Below, in pieces: positions 36,641 through 45,487 of a DNA stretch of 64,000 nucleotides. Source of the stretch: [Clostridium] aerotolerans DSM 5434 (lineage in GTDB: Bacteria > Bacillota > Clostridia > Lachnospirales > Lachnospiraceae); NCBI RefSeq assembly GCF_000687555.1, contig NZ_JHWJ01000005.1:248001-312000 (forward strand), given 5' to 3'. Both the position numbers and the translations under genes were made by a program. The notes under the pieces are model-generated. The model was not told the DNA's origin. It did not search any database and saw nothing but the letters and a program-made list of their open reading frames with translations. Within the stretch, counting starts at the first letter, position 1; every line of letters starts with the position of its first letter.

Positions 36641-37813
36641 TTACACTTCTTTTTCTTCAAATAATTTTGGCAAGGTCAGATCACAGTGAAGAGATTCCAT
36701 AATTTCTTTGATCTCTTTTTGGTTGTCCTTCTTTCCTCCCTGCTTTACGGCACGAATCAAGATGTTTTTAGGAGTGTGCTCCATATCAATAAATTCAAGA
36801 ATCTGGGTCCGGTATCCCTGGTTTTCTAATACTTCCGCACGCAATGCATCCGTATAAAGGGCTGCTGTCCGTTCTTTAATGAGCCCATACTGGTAAATTG
36901 GCGCCATCAGATCGTTTTTTAGCTGGCGGTTCATCTCATGCTGACAGCACGGAACCGATAAAATAACAGATGCCCCCCAGCGGACCGCTTTATAAAGAGC
37001 ATAATCCGTAGCGGTATCACAGGCATGAAGAGTCACCACCATATCCACATGCTCGACGCCTTCATAGGAGGCAATATCTCCATGATAGAAATTTAGTTTA
37101 TCATAACCGTACGCTTCCTTTAGCTGGTTGCATTTATCTATAACGGTCTGTTTTAAATCCAATCCGATGATGCGAATGGGATATCCTTTTAACTCATGGA
37201 GGTAATAATACATGGCAAAGGTGAGATAGGATTTACCACAACCGAAATCTATGATTACATTTTCCCTGTCTGAATGAAGTCTTGGAAGAATATCTTCAAT
37301 AAATTCTAAAAAACGGTTAATCTGACGGAACTTATCGTATCTGGTTCTGACGATTTTGCCTTCCTCTGTCATAACACCTAAATCCACCAGAAACGGAACC
37401 GGGATTCCTTCTTGTAAAATATAGCTTTTCTGTCTGTTATGTTCTGGTATGAAAGGGGCAGCCTCCATTTTTGGCTGCTGCCTCTTTTCCTTCATACTTA
37501 AGGTTCCTTTTTTACTTACCAGAACCCTTACCTGGCCTTTACCAGAATCTAGCTCCATTTGCCGAAGCTTGTCCTCCAATAAATCAGCCAGATAAGCGGC
37601 ACATTCCATGACAGAAAGATTTTTGTGGAAAGCCTGGTTTCCCACCAATTCCTCTGCCTGAAATACCAAAGTCCCTTTCAACAAGAGAGGACGTATCTTT
37701 ACCTTTGAAACTCCCTCTTTTCCTGATGGATTGCTGACTACAATACGAAGCAGGGCCTCGTCAAGATATTTCTGGACAGTTTGAATGAAATGTTCTCTTT
37801 CCTTTTGTTCCAT
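36641..37813 (-). CDS. Class I SAM-dependent methyltransferase (Methyltransf_32 type)
   Basis: A 390-residue protein with a long N-terminal region (residues 1-165) and a Rossmann domain starting at FGCGKSYLTFAMYYYL, then YHGDIAS and VTLHACDTATDYAL; SVPCCQHEMN is characteristic of this group of putative RNA methyltransferases. Target unknown. The best upstream ribosome site (AAAGGAA) is about 11 bases away, so the start is less sure. Confidence 0.8.
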   Translation of the reverse strand: MEQKEREHFIQTVQKYLDEALLRIVVSNPSGKEGVSKVKIRPLLLKGTLVFQAEELVGNQAFHKNLSVMECAAYLADLLEDKLRQMELDSGKGQVRVLVSKKGTLSMKEKRQQPKMEAAPFIPEHNRQKSYILQEGIPVPFLVDLGVMTEEGKIVRTRYDKFRQINRFLEFIEDILPRLHSDRENVIIDFGCGKSYLTFAMYYYLHELKGYPIRIIGLDLKQTVIDKCNQLKEAYGYDKLNFYHGDIASYEGVEHVDMVVTLHACDTATDYALYKAVRWGASVILSVPCCQHEMNRQLKNDLMAPIYQYGLIKERTAALYTDALRAEVLENQGYRTQILEFIDMEHTPKNILIRAVKQGGKKDNQKEIKEIMESLHCDLTLPKLFEEKEV

Positions 37814-37874
37814 TGAACTAAGCGATTCCTTTCTCTACAGTTTCATGCCTTCTTCTGGCTGATAAAATCGAAAC

Positions 37875-39239
37875 TTAATTTTTAAAGCTATGAATAGGAG
37901 CCGGGATTCTTCCGCCTCTGTTTACGAACTTCTCACAGGAGTACTTATTTACCGGCATAACGGGTGCATATCCAAGGAGTCCACCGAATTCTACCGTCTC
38001 ACCTACGGACTTACCAACAACCGGAATAATACGTACTGCAGTTGTCTTCTGGTTGATCATACCAATGGCAGATTCATCTGCGATGATTCCGGAAATGGTA
38101 GAAGCAGGCGTATCTCCAGGAATTGCGATCATATCAAGACCAACGGAGCAGACACAAGTCATTGCTTCCAGCTTTTCTAAGTTAAGGGCTCCCATAGCAA
38201 CCGCATCGATCATACCCTGATCCTCGCTGACTGGAATAAATGCGCCGCTTAATCCTCCTACATAAGAAGAAGCCATAACGCCGCCTTTTTTTACCTGATC
38301 GTTTAAAAGTGCAAGAGCTGCTGTTGTTCCAGGAGCTCCCACTCTCTCCAGACCGATTTCTTCCAATATCTCAGCCACACTGTCTCCAACTGCAGGAGTC
38401 GGAGCAAGAGAAAGATCAATGATACCAAATGGTATATTAAGACGCTTGGACGCTTCCTGAGCTACCAGCTGTCCAACACGAGTAATCTTAAATGCTGTCT
38501 TTTTAATGGTTTCGCAAAGCACCTCAAAGTCCTGTCCTCTGGCTGACTCAATGGCAGTCTTTACAACACCTGGGCCGCTGACACCTACATTGATAATGGC
38601 ATCTGCTTCTGTCACACCATGGAACGCTCCCGCCATAAATGGATTGTCATCCGGCGCATTACAGAATACCACCAGCTTGGCGCAGCCAAGAGAGTCAATT
38701 TCCTTTGTTTCCTCCGCAGTTTCCAATACAATCTTACCCATAAGAGCTACAGCATCCATGTTAATACCTGTCTTTGTAGAGCCTACATTAATAGAGCTGC
38801 ACACCCTGTCGGTACAGGCAAGAGCCTTTGGTATGGAACGAATCAGGTACTCATCAGCGGTTGTCATTCCCTTACTTACCAGTGCAGAATAGCCTCCGAT
38901 AAAATTAACGCCCACTTCTTTTGCTGCACGGTCCAGAGTCTTTGCAATGGTCACAAAATCTTCTGGTTTTTTGCAGGCAGAACCACCTACCAATGCAATA
39001 GGAGTGACGGAGATTCTCTTATTTACAATGGGAATAGCGAAATCTTTCTCAATTTCTTTTCCTACGGAAACAAGATCCTTGGCAACGGTTGTAATCTTAC
39101 GATAGATTTTTTCATTCACTGCATTAAGATCGCTGTCACAGCAGTCAAGAAGGCTGATACCCATGGTAATGGTACGCACATCAAGCAGTTCCTGCTCAAT
39201 CATCTTATTGGTCTCGTTTACTTCAAACATATTTAACAT
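37875..39239 (-). CDS. DUF711 / PFL-like protein (UPF0210)
   Basis: A 454-residue protein of the DUF711 family, structurally linked to the pyruvate formate-lyase fold but with no glycyl radical motif seen. Conserved stretches include [19 protein letters not shown] and [20 protein letters not shown]. Function unknown. It is 39 bases after the ACT gene on the same strand, a pairing seen in many Firmicutes, suggesting an amino-acid-sensed or regulatory partner. Confidence 0.85.
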   Translation of the reverse strand: MLNMFEVNETNKMIEQELLDVRTITMGISLLDCCDSDLNAVNEKIYRKITTVAKDLVSVGKEIEKDFAIPIVNKRISVTPIALVGGSACKKPEDFVTIAKTLDRAAKEVGVNFIGGYSALVSKGMTTADEYLIRSIPKALACTDRVCSSINVGSTKTGINMDAVALMGKIVLETAEETKEIDSLGCAKLVVFCNAPDDNPFMAGAFHGVTEADAIINVGVSGPGVVKTAIESARGQDFEVLCETIKKTAFKITRVGQLVAQEASKRLNIPFGIIDLSLAPTPAVGDSVAEILEEIGLERVGAPGTTAALALLNDQVKKGGVMASSYVGGLSGAFIPVSEDQGMIDAVAMGALNLEKLEAMTCVCSVGLDMIAIPGDTPASTISGIIADESAIGMINQKTTAVRIIPVVGKSVGETVEFGGLLGYAPVMPVNKYSCEKFVNRGGRIPAPIHSFKN

Positions 39240-39278
39240 ATCGGGAACCCATCCTTTTCTTAAGCCTTGCAGTTATCA

Positions 39279-39551
39279 TTAGATACGGTGCATTTTTGTA
39301 AATATCTCTTCTCTCTGGCATTTTACCTTTACGCCGATCTCGTCACCGATTCCCTCCAGTTCATCAGCAAGCTCTCCAAAAGGCTTTGCAGATTCATCCA
39401 TATCGACAATCATCATCATATTGAAGTATCCCTGTACGATGGTCTGAGAAATATCCAGGATATTCACCCGGTTGTCTGCCAGGTATGTACAGATTTTTGC
39501 GATGATCCCAACGGTGTCTTTTCCAACTACTGTAATAATCGTCTTGTTCAT
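39279..39551 (-). CDS. ACT domain protein (UPF0237)
   Basis: A 90-residue single ACT domain: IITVVGKDTVGIIAKI, then NILDISQTIVQGYFNMMMIVD. ACT domains bind amino acids. GAGGAG precedes the start. It forms a likely two-gene unit with the DUF711 gene. Confidence 0.88.
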   Translation of the reverse strand: MNKTIITVVGKDTVGIIAKICTYLADNRVNILDISQTIVQGYFNMMMIVDMDESAKPFGELADELEGIGDEIGVKVKCQREEIFTKMHRI

Positions 39552-39568
39552 AATGATCTCCTCTTTGA

Positions 39569-40366
39569 TTATATAGTGATAATTTCCGACATCTGGTCTC
39601 TTTTCGCTACCGTAATAGAAAAATCAGATGCCCGAAATGGGTTATCGCCTTCTGTAATTTCCAGCTTTACTGTTTCATAAGCCAGTTCCTCATAATTGTT
39701 TTCCTTACTTAAATGACCCAGCAGAATCTTCTTTAGATTGTCATGGAGAATACAGCATAACAGCCGGCCTGCATTCTCATTGGACAGATGTCCGTGATCT
39801 CCCAGAATCCTGCGTTTTAAATAATAGGGATAAGGTCCTGCCTGCAGCATATTCACATCATGGTTGGATTCTAAAAGAAGAGCGTCCAGCCCTTGGAGAT
39901 GTTCGATGATATACTGGTCATAATGGCCCATGTCCGTAGCCACTGCTACCGATTTGCGTCCGTGCTGCACCCGGTAAGCCACTGGATTTGCCGCGTCGTG
40001 ATCAATGGAAAACGGCTTTACGTCAAGATCTCCGACCTGGAAATCCACGTCCGGGCGTATGGCGCAAAATAATTCCTTTGGATATTCTCCCAGATACTTC
40101 TGCTTTGATATTTCCTCCAGGGTTTCCTTTGTTCCATAAATAGGAACGCCGTACTTTCTGGCAAGTACTCCCAGTCCCTTGGTATGATCGGAATGCTCAT
40201 GGGTAATTACAATTCCTGTCAGTTCATTTCCCTTGACACCGATTTCATTTAACCCCTGCTCAATCCGTTTGTTGCTTATGCCTGCATCCACCAGGATATG
40301 GGTGGTGTCCGAGCCTACGTAGATGCAGTTACCACTGCTTCCGCTTGCAATGCTTACCAGTCTCAT
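39569..40366 (-). CDS. MBL-fold metallohydrolase (YycJ/WalJ-like)
   Basis: A 265-residue metallo-beta-lactamase-fold protein with the metal site ITHEHSDHTKG, a later ATDMGHYD and the GHLSKEN stretch. YycJ/WalJ relatives are linked to cell wall and DNA repair in Bacilli and probably act as nucleases. The ATG overlaps the coaE stop by four bases, so it is translationally coupled to coaE and polA. Confidence 0.85.
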   Translation of the reverse strand: MRLVSIASGSSGNCIYVGSDTTHILVDAGISNKRIEQGLNEIGVKGNELTGIVITHEHSDHTKGLGVLARKYGVPIYGTKETLEEISKQKYLGEYPKELFCAIRPDVDFQVGDLDVKPFSIDHDAANPVAYRVQHGRKSVAVATDMGHYDQYIIEHLQGLDALLLESNHDVNMLQAGPYPYYLKRRILGDHGHLSNENAGRLLCCILHDNLKKILLGHLSKENNYEELAYETVKLEITEGDNPFRASDFSITVAKRDQMSEIITI

Positions 40367-40956
40367 GATTCTTTCTGTCCCCTGTTTTTCAATATTTGCG
40401 CCAGCTGGTCCCTGATTTCTTCCATGGAACCATCATTTTTGATGACCCGGTCGCAACGGGCCAGATATTCCGACTCGGCTGCCTGGCTTGCCATTATTCG
40501 CTTTGAATGTTCCTCTTCATAACCCCTGTTTTCAAAAAGCCGGCGGATTCGAACCTCTTCCGATGCATAAACATACCACATTTCATCATAACCGACATCC
40601 GCCTTTTCACCCATAATTGCAAATTCTACCACAATAAGCTTCGCTTGGGAAGAAGAAATTTTACCCTTTATGAATTTCCATACAAGAGGATGAATAATTC
40701 TATCAACTGCATTCCTGATTCTCTCATCCCGAAAAATGCATTGGGAAAGAAGCTTTCGGTCTATGGAGCCATCCGGCTTTAAGATACTGTCTCCCAAAGC
40801 CGTGACAATGAGTTCATACCCTTCCTTCCCCGGTTCCATTAATTCCCTGGCTACTTCATCAGCCTTTATCACTTCTGCCCCATATTCATTCTCTAATATA
40901 GAAAGAACCAGGCTCTTACCTGCGCCTACCCCTCCTGTTAATCCAATTACTCTCAT
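40363..40956 (-). CDS. coaE: Dephospho-CoA kinase
   Basis: A 197-residue kinase of the last CoA step. P-loop is GLTGGVGAGKS; ADEVARELM and the LID-region VIKNDGS match the family. It follows polA after 17 bases, a common order in Clostridia. Confidence 0.93.
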   Translation of the reverse strand: MRVIGLTGGVGAGKSLVLSILENEYGAEVIKADEVARELMEPGKEGYELIVTALGDSILKPDGSIDRKLLSQCIFRDERIRNAVDRIIHPLVWKFIKGKISSSQAKLIVVEFAIMGEKADVGYDEMWYVYASEEVRIRRLFENRGYEEEHSKRIMASQAAESEYLARCDRVIKNDGSMEEIRDQLAQILKNRGQKES

Positions 40957-40973
40957 GCGTTGCCACCAGTTCC

Positions 40974-43517
40974 TTATTTTGCGTCAAACCAGGATTCTCC
41001 CACATTGGCTTCCACCTCAAGGGATACCTCTAGGTCAGCCGCATGGGTCATCTCATTTGTTAAAAGTTCCTTTACTGTCTCCAGCTCATCCTGATAGGCT
41101 TCAATCAGAAGTTCATCATGAACCTGAAGAACGATCCGGGATTTAAGGCCCCGTTTTTTTAGTGCCTGATCTACCCGTATCATAGCTATCTTCATAATAT
41201 CGGCTGCCGTTCCCTGTATGGGAGAGTTCATTGCTACTCGTTCTCCAAAGGACCGCTGCATAAAATTCGATGATTTCAACTCAGGAACCGGACGCCGTCT
41301 TCCAAACATGCTGACCGCATAGCCGCTTTCCTTTGCTTTTGTTACCAACCCATCCAGGAAGGATTTAACCCCTGGATACGTTTCAAAATATTTTTCTATA
41401 TATTCGGAAGCTTCTTTTCTGGTTATGCTTAAGCCTTCGCTTAGGCCAAAGGAGCTGATTCCGTATACAATTCCGAAATTCACTGCCTTGGCATTTCTTC
41501 TTTGCAGTGACGTCACTTCGTTAAGAGGAATGTGGAACACCTCTGAGGCAGTGATGGCGTGTATGTCCTCCGCCTGCTTATAAGCATTGATCAGACGGGT
41601 ATCTCCTGACATATGGGCCAGTACCCGAAGTTCGATCTGGGAATAGTCTGCATCCACGAACACGCAGCCTTCCTTTGGAACAAAGACCTTACGAATCTCC
41701 CGTCCCAGTTCCATTCGAACCGGAATGTTCTGGAGATTTGGCTCTGTACTGCTGATTCTTCCCGTCGCGGTGATGGTCTGATTAAAGGTTCCATGAATCC
41801 GTCCGTCTGGCCCGATATAAGCTGCCAGGCCATCGGCGTAGGTGGAATTTAATTTGGTCAGCTGGCGGTAGTCCAGAATAAGTGTGACCACAGGATAATC
41901 CTGGGCAAGCTTTTCCAGTACATCGGCGGCTGTGGAATAACCTGTTTTTGTCTTTTTCCCTCCCGGAATTTTCATATGGTCAAAGAGTACCTCGCCAAGC
42001 TGCTTGGGGGAATTGATGTTAAAGGTCTCTCCTGTCTCCTCATATATCTTCTGTTCCAATTCTTTGATCTGAACCTTTAACCGGTCTCCGTATTCCTTTA
42101 ACCGTTCCCGTTCCACCTGAATTCCGGCTGTTTCCATGGAGTAAAGGCTGTAGATCAAAGGCATCTCTATCTCATGGAAAAGCTTCTCCATCTCCGACTC
42201 TTTTAAGGCTTCTAAAAGGCGGTCTCCACAGAGGAAGGCAATGTAGGACATATAGCAGATACAGGAGACAACATTCTCCCGGTTATCAATAAGAGCACGG
42301 CTTATGGAGACCTTTCCTATCAGCTCTATCCTGGAAGGAACGGTCATATTAAGATAATCTTCGGCAAGATCCTTGTAGCTGTAGGAATCCTTTAATGGGT
42401 TTAACAGATATCCCGCAACTCCAGCATCAAACACCGGAGTTCCTGCCTCCAGTTTTAAATAGGGAAGCTGGCTCTTTAAATCAAGTACAGTAACATGTCC
42501 AGCCTTTTTGCAGATATCCTCTGCCTTGCCAGCCAGATAGTCTCCGCTTAATAAGCCTTCCGAAAGAATGCAATAGCAGTCTTCCTCTCCAAAACAAATG
42601 GACAGTGCAATTACTGTTTTATCTTCAATGATCAGCTGAAGGCCAAGACGGTCTGCTGACATACCTTTACCAAACACTGCTTCCGCTTCCGAAAAATCAG
42701 TAACTACATGAAAGCTAGTGGTTGGAGAAGATTCCTTCTCCGATTGATTCTCGTCATCCGGGAATTCTGCGGGTACAAAGTCCATATCCATGATTTCCTG
42801 AATTTCAGCTTCGGATATTGATTTTGTATCGTCCAGAGTTATATCGCAGTCTTCTTTTAAAAGAATTTTCTTTTCCTCCTCAAGGATCCTGTTTTCAAAT
42901 GTCTTTAAAATATCTTTGATTCTCTGGGATTCGATGCTTTCCAGATGTTCATATAAACCGGCGATGTTCTCATACTGTCTGATCAGCCCACAGGCGGTTT
43001 TTTCTCCAAGCCCATCAGCGGCTATAAGAGAAAAGACTTCCTTCAGGCCCACTGGCTCCAGTCCATACTCTTTCCGGATGGTTTCAGGATGGTAAGACTT
43101 AAAAATAAGCCCCTCTTCTCCCATAGCCGGAATCTGGACTGTCACATGCTCTGCTGCCGTCTGCAAAAGTCTTTGATCTTTCGTAATTATGGTAATATCA
43201 CTCTCTTCACTGCTGCACTTCTTAGCCAGGGAAGCCAGGATATCCGCAGATTCGTACCCTTCTTTTATAAGAACCTCTGCCTTAAGAGATGGTGCCATCT
43301 CCTTTAACAGCTCTTCCTGTATCGTTATCTCCTTTTCTACCATGGACTGGTCGGCACCGGTCGAAGAAAAGGCAACTGCCAGATAATCAGCTTCCTTTCT
43401 TTCAAGGATTCCTGTCATCAGGCTTTTGACTCCACCTGCGCCTTTGGCTGGAAGGCTGTAAAAGGCTTCCTTTATCATACTGCTTCCATCTATTAAAACA
43501 ATTCGTTTTCTGCTCAT
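40974..43517 (-). CDS. polA: DNA polymerase I with degenerate 5' nuclease domain
   Basis: An 847-residue family A polymerase. Polymerase motifs are intact: DYSQIELRVLAHMSGD (A), RRNAKAVNFGIVYG (B) and QVHDELLIE (C). The 3'-5' exonuclease region (about 290-455) lacks the DxE acids, as in most Firmicutes. More unusually, the N-terminal 5' nuclease region is short and degraded. D10 remains, but the Asp after VAF is Ser51, the acidic cluster is YESADI, the later D-x-D position reads KDQR, the GDxSDN loop is gone before GLGEKTA, and the arch segment is missing. The start MSRKRIV follows AGGAG. Klenow-like gap filling without flap removal is predicted. Confidence 0.93.
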   Translation of the reverse strand: MSRKRIVLIDGSSMIKEAFYSLPAKGAGGVKSLMTGILERKEADYLAVAFSSTGADQSMVEKEITIQEELLKEMAPSLKAEVLIKEGYESADILASLAKKCSSEESDITIITKDQRLLQTAAEHVTVQIPAMGEEGLIFKSYHPETIRKEYGLEPVGLKEVFSLIAADGLGEKTACGLIRQYENIAGLYEHLESIESQRIKDILKTFENRILEEEKKILLKEDCDITLDDTKSISEAEIQEIMDMDFVPAEFPDDENQSEKESSPTTSFHVVTDFSEAEAVFGKGMSADRLGLQLIIEDKTVIALSICFGEEDCYCILSEGLLSGDYLAGKAEDICKKAGHVTVLDLKSQLPYLKLEAGTPVFDAGVAGYLLNPLKDSYSYKDLAEDYLNMTVPSRIELIGKVSISRALIDNRENVVSCICYMSYIAFLCGDRLLEALKESEMEKLFHEIEMPLIYSLYSMETAGIQVERERLKEYGDRLKVQIKELEQKIYEETGETFNINSPKQLGEVLFDHMKIPGGKKTKTGYSTAADVLEKLAQDYPVVTLILDYRQLTKLNSTYADGLAAYIGPDGRIHGTFNQTITATGRISSTEPNLQNIPVRMELGREIRKVFVPKEGCVFVDADYSQIELRVLAHMSGDTRLINAYKQAEDIHAITASEVFHIPLNEVTSLQRRNAKAVNFGIVYGISSFGLSEGLSITRKEASEYIEKYFETYPGVKSFLDGLVTKAKESGYAVSMFGRRRPVPELKSSNFMQRSFGERVAMNSPIQGTAADIMKIAMIRVDQALKKRGLKSRIVLQVHDELLIEAYQDELETVKELLTNEMTHAADLEVSLEVEANVGESWFDAK

Positions 43518-43528
43518 CTGTTCTCCTA

Positions 43529-43876
43529 TCATAGTAAGCCCTGCTGCATCCAGATTCTGCATTGCAGGAGGACCGTGATTATCAATGCCATAACACTTAA
43601 GGTTGCGACAGAATACCTTGCTATTTTTATGAGCCTTATAGCCTGTATCCTTTGTCTTGACTGCTCAATGGCAGCTTCAAGCGCTCCCTTTATATTATAG
43701 TTCCCAGTTTCGGAGTCCAGCTGTCTGATTCCTACCTCAACGGTAAAATAAATCTCCAGTTCATCGCGACAGCCGGGACAGGATTCCATATGTTCCAGAA
43801 ATTCCTTCAGTTCTTCATCCGTAAGTTCATCTCTGATGTATGGCATGACGAGACGCTCTGCTTCTTTGCATGTCAA
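43529..43876 (-). CDS. Zinc-finger (zf-HC2) single-pass membrane protein
   Basis: A 115-residue protein. The N-terminal anti-sigma-like zinc finger has C3 and HMESCPGC, and one transmembrane helix lies near the C-terminus (about residues 85-105). The start codon appears to be TTG, ten bases after AGGAGG; no ATG or GTG fits. It ends 12 bases before polA. No sigma factor gene is adjacent, unlike typical anti-sigma pairs, so its partner is unknown. Confidence 0.75.
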   Translation of the reverse strand: MTCKEAERLVMPYIRDELTDEELKEFLEHMESCPGCRDELEIYFTVEVGIRQLDSETGNYNIKGALEAAIEQSRQRIQAIRLIKIARYSVATLSVMALIITVLLQCRIWMQQGLL

Positions 43877-43960
43877 AATCCCGACACCTCCTTAACAATT
43901 TCTTTCATCTATCATACAATATATTTTGCCTATTTTCAATTTAATAATCCAAAAAAGCAC

Positions 43961-43989
43961 TTGCCAAATGGAAATTCCTGTGATAAAAT
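43961..43989 (+). promoter_or_regulatory. Promoter of tRNA-Leu
   Basis: TTGCCA (43961-43966), 17 bases, TAAAAT (43984-43989), 20 bases before the mature tRNA. Confidence 0.75.
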
Positions 43990-44009
43990 AATCATCGTTG
44001 CAGACGAGA

Positions 44010-44092
44010 GCCGATGTGGCGGAACTGGCAGACGCACTGCACTCAAAATGCAGCGGACACTCTCCGTGCCGGTTCGAATCCGGCCATCGGCA
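44010..44092 (+). tRNA. tRNA-Leu (anticodon CAA)
   Basis: An 83-base cloverleaf: acceptor arms GCCGATG and CATCGGC, anticodon stem CTGCA/TGCAG around loop CTCAAAA (anticodon CAA, reads UUG), a long class II variable arm (CGGA/TCCG) and T arm with GGTTCGAATCC. The discriminator base is A; CCA is not encoded. Confidence 0.95.
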
Positions 44093-44105
44093 TTCTATTA
44101 TGGGC

Positions 44106-44140
44106 AAAAAGAAATCGGTTTTTAATCGGTTTCTTTTTTT
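44106..44140 (+). terminator. Terminator after tRNA-Leu
   Basis: AAAAAGAAATCG and CGGTTTCTTTTT pair around a nine-base loop, followed by more T. Confidence 0.85.
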
Positions 44141-44165
44141 ATTTCTATGATAAGTCAATTAACAT

Positions 44166-44216
44166 GAAAGAGGCGGAACCATGGGTCCACTTTACCCTAT
44201 CGGTGCCGCCTCTTTT
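44166..44216. terminator. Terminator of the nitrogenase-like operon
   Basis: AAAGAGGCGG and CCGCCTCTTT form a long stem with a large internal loop; A- and T-runs allow termination from the minus-strand operon that ends at 44218. Confidence 0.8.
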
Positions 44217-44217
44217 A

Positions 44218-45462
44218 TTACTCTTCTTCCTCTTCCTGCTCCAACAGAGCATTGAGCCATAGTCCTGCCAGATGAATGGCTCCATGAAATCCAACGAAGG
44301 GAGGATCATAAGGACTTAGTCTCCATCTGACATCTGGATTGCTGATTTGAAGTTCCAATCCTTTTCCTGCCCATTTTAAAGCTTCTCCACTTCCCATGAA
44401 GATTCCTTTTTTTCGATTTCTCACTGTTTTGGACCATTCCTCCTCTGAGAAGTATGGTATATCCTCATCTCCCATGTCCGGACTATCACACCAGCAGTCT
44501 CCCCGGTACAAAGACAGCTCCTTATGGCCATATTCCAGGATTCCTTTTACTATATCTGCGTGACCTCCCAGAGAAATAGTGGCTTCATCCGGGTGGGAAC
44601 GAATCATATGATTTAAAACAGGCATTGCAGGTCTTAAATGATTCCTGGCTCCATTGGCTTCCTGGTTCACAAAGTCACGGTCTGCCTCCACCCCCAGGGT
44701 ATTTGATATGTTTATAATCCAGGAAAGAGTTCCTTCTATTCCATAAGGCCTGCCGATCACATAGGGTGTGTCAAATCGTTTTTCTAAATATTTTGCCGCC
44801 TTTTCTCCTTCTCTTCTGACCACTATATTGATATGAGCTCCTCCCATATCCATTACCTGGCTTGCCGAGGTATGAGATGTCATCACGCAAACCGGGTCCA
44901 TGTTAAAAGCTCCTTTCAGGATTCTCACCATTTCTTCTGCATCAGCCTGAAAGCGAAACATATCTGCACAGGAACCAATGATATTAAAGGTAGGGTGAGA
45001 TGTTTTTTCCCGCTCTTTTGGAAGCTCCTTCGCCAGTAAAAGAAGGGCTTCTTCTACCCCTTCGTATCCATGGACATGAAAGCCTCCTGCCCCAAAGGGG
45101 AGTAAAGGAATATCCGGATATTCCGGCTGCAGTTCCTTACAGATCGCATTTAAATCCGTTCCAATGACGGTTGGAACGGAAGAAGGAAGGAAAAAGATGA
45201 TTTCCGGCTTATCTTTTTCTACGATTTCAGCAATTGTGCGGTTAAGCCGCTTGGTATCACCCATGGAAATATCTGTTTCGTCGATGTGCGTCGAGTACAG
45301 CCTGCACCCTTCTGCCACTCCTGCCTGATTTAAAAACACCCGGCTATACAGCATATGTCCCATACAGCCATATTCAATCAGAGCTGCACCGCGAATGGTC
45401 CCAAGGGTGCGTAAAGTGCCCATTCTGCCGGAAAGAGGCGGTCTGAATCTATGTAATCCCAT
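44218..45462 (-). CDS. Nitrogenase component 1-like protein, NifN/NifK-like subunit
   Basis: A 414-residue oxidoreductase component 1 homologue. Of the three cluster cysteines of NifK only one is kept, Cys33 in YGCMGHMLYS. The first position reads Pro, and the third is Ser in PSSVPTVIGTDLN, where NifK has Cys before VIGDD. This matches NifN, which gives a single Cys. The C-terminus has an acidic poly-Glu tail. Start MGLHRF is nine bases after AAGGAG; an ATG nine bases further upstream directly abuts that site. It is the last gene of the operon and the predicted partner of the NifE-like protein. Substrate unknown. Confidence 0.85.
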   Translation of the reverse strand: MGLHRFRPPLSGRMGTLRTLGTIRGAALIEYGCMGHMLYSRVFLNQAGVAEGCRLYSTHIDETDISMGDTKRLNRTIAEIVEKDKPEIIFFLPSSVPTVIGTDLNAICKELQPEYPDIPLLPFGAGGFHVHGYEGVEEALLLLAKELPKEREKTSHPTFNIIGSCADMFRFQADAEEMVRILKGAFNMDPVCVMTSHTSASQVMDMGGAHINIVVRREGEKAAKYLEKRFDTPYVIGRPYGIEGTLSWIINISNTLGVEADRDFVNQEANGARNHLRPAMPVLNHMIRSHPDEATISLGGHADIVKGILEYGHKELSLYRGDCWCDSPDMGDEDIPYFSEEEWSKTVRNRKKGIFMGSGEALKWAGKGLELQISNPDVRWRLSPYDPPFVGFHGAIHLAGLWLNALLEQEEEEE

Positions 45463-45487
45463 TTCAATCATCTCCTTACCTGTTGGT

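Noticed and set aside
38619-39236. 205-residue plus-strand frame opposite the DUF711 gene
   Set aside because: Antisense shadow with cysteine- and histidine-rich, low-quality composition and no ribosome site.
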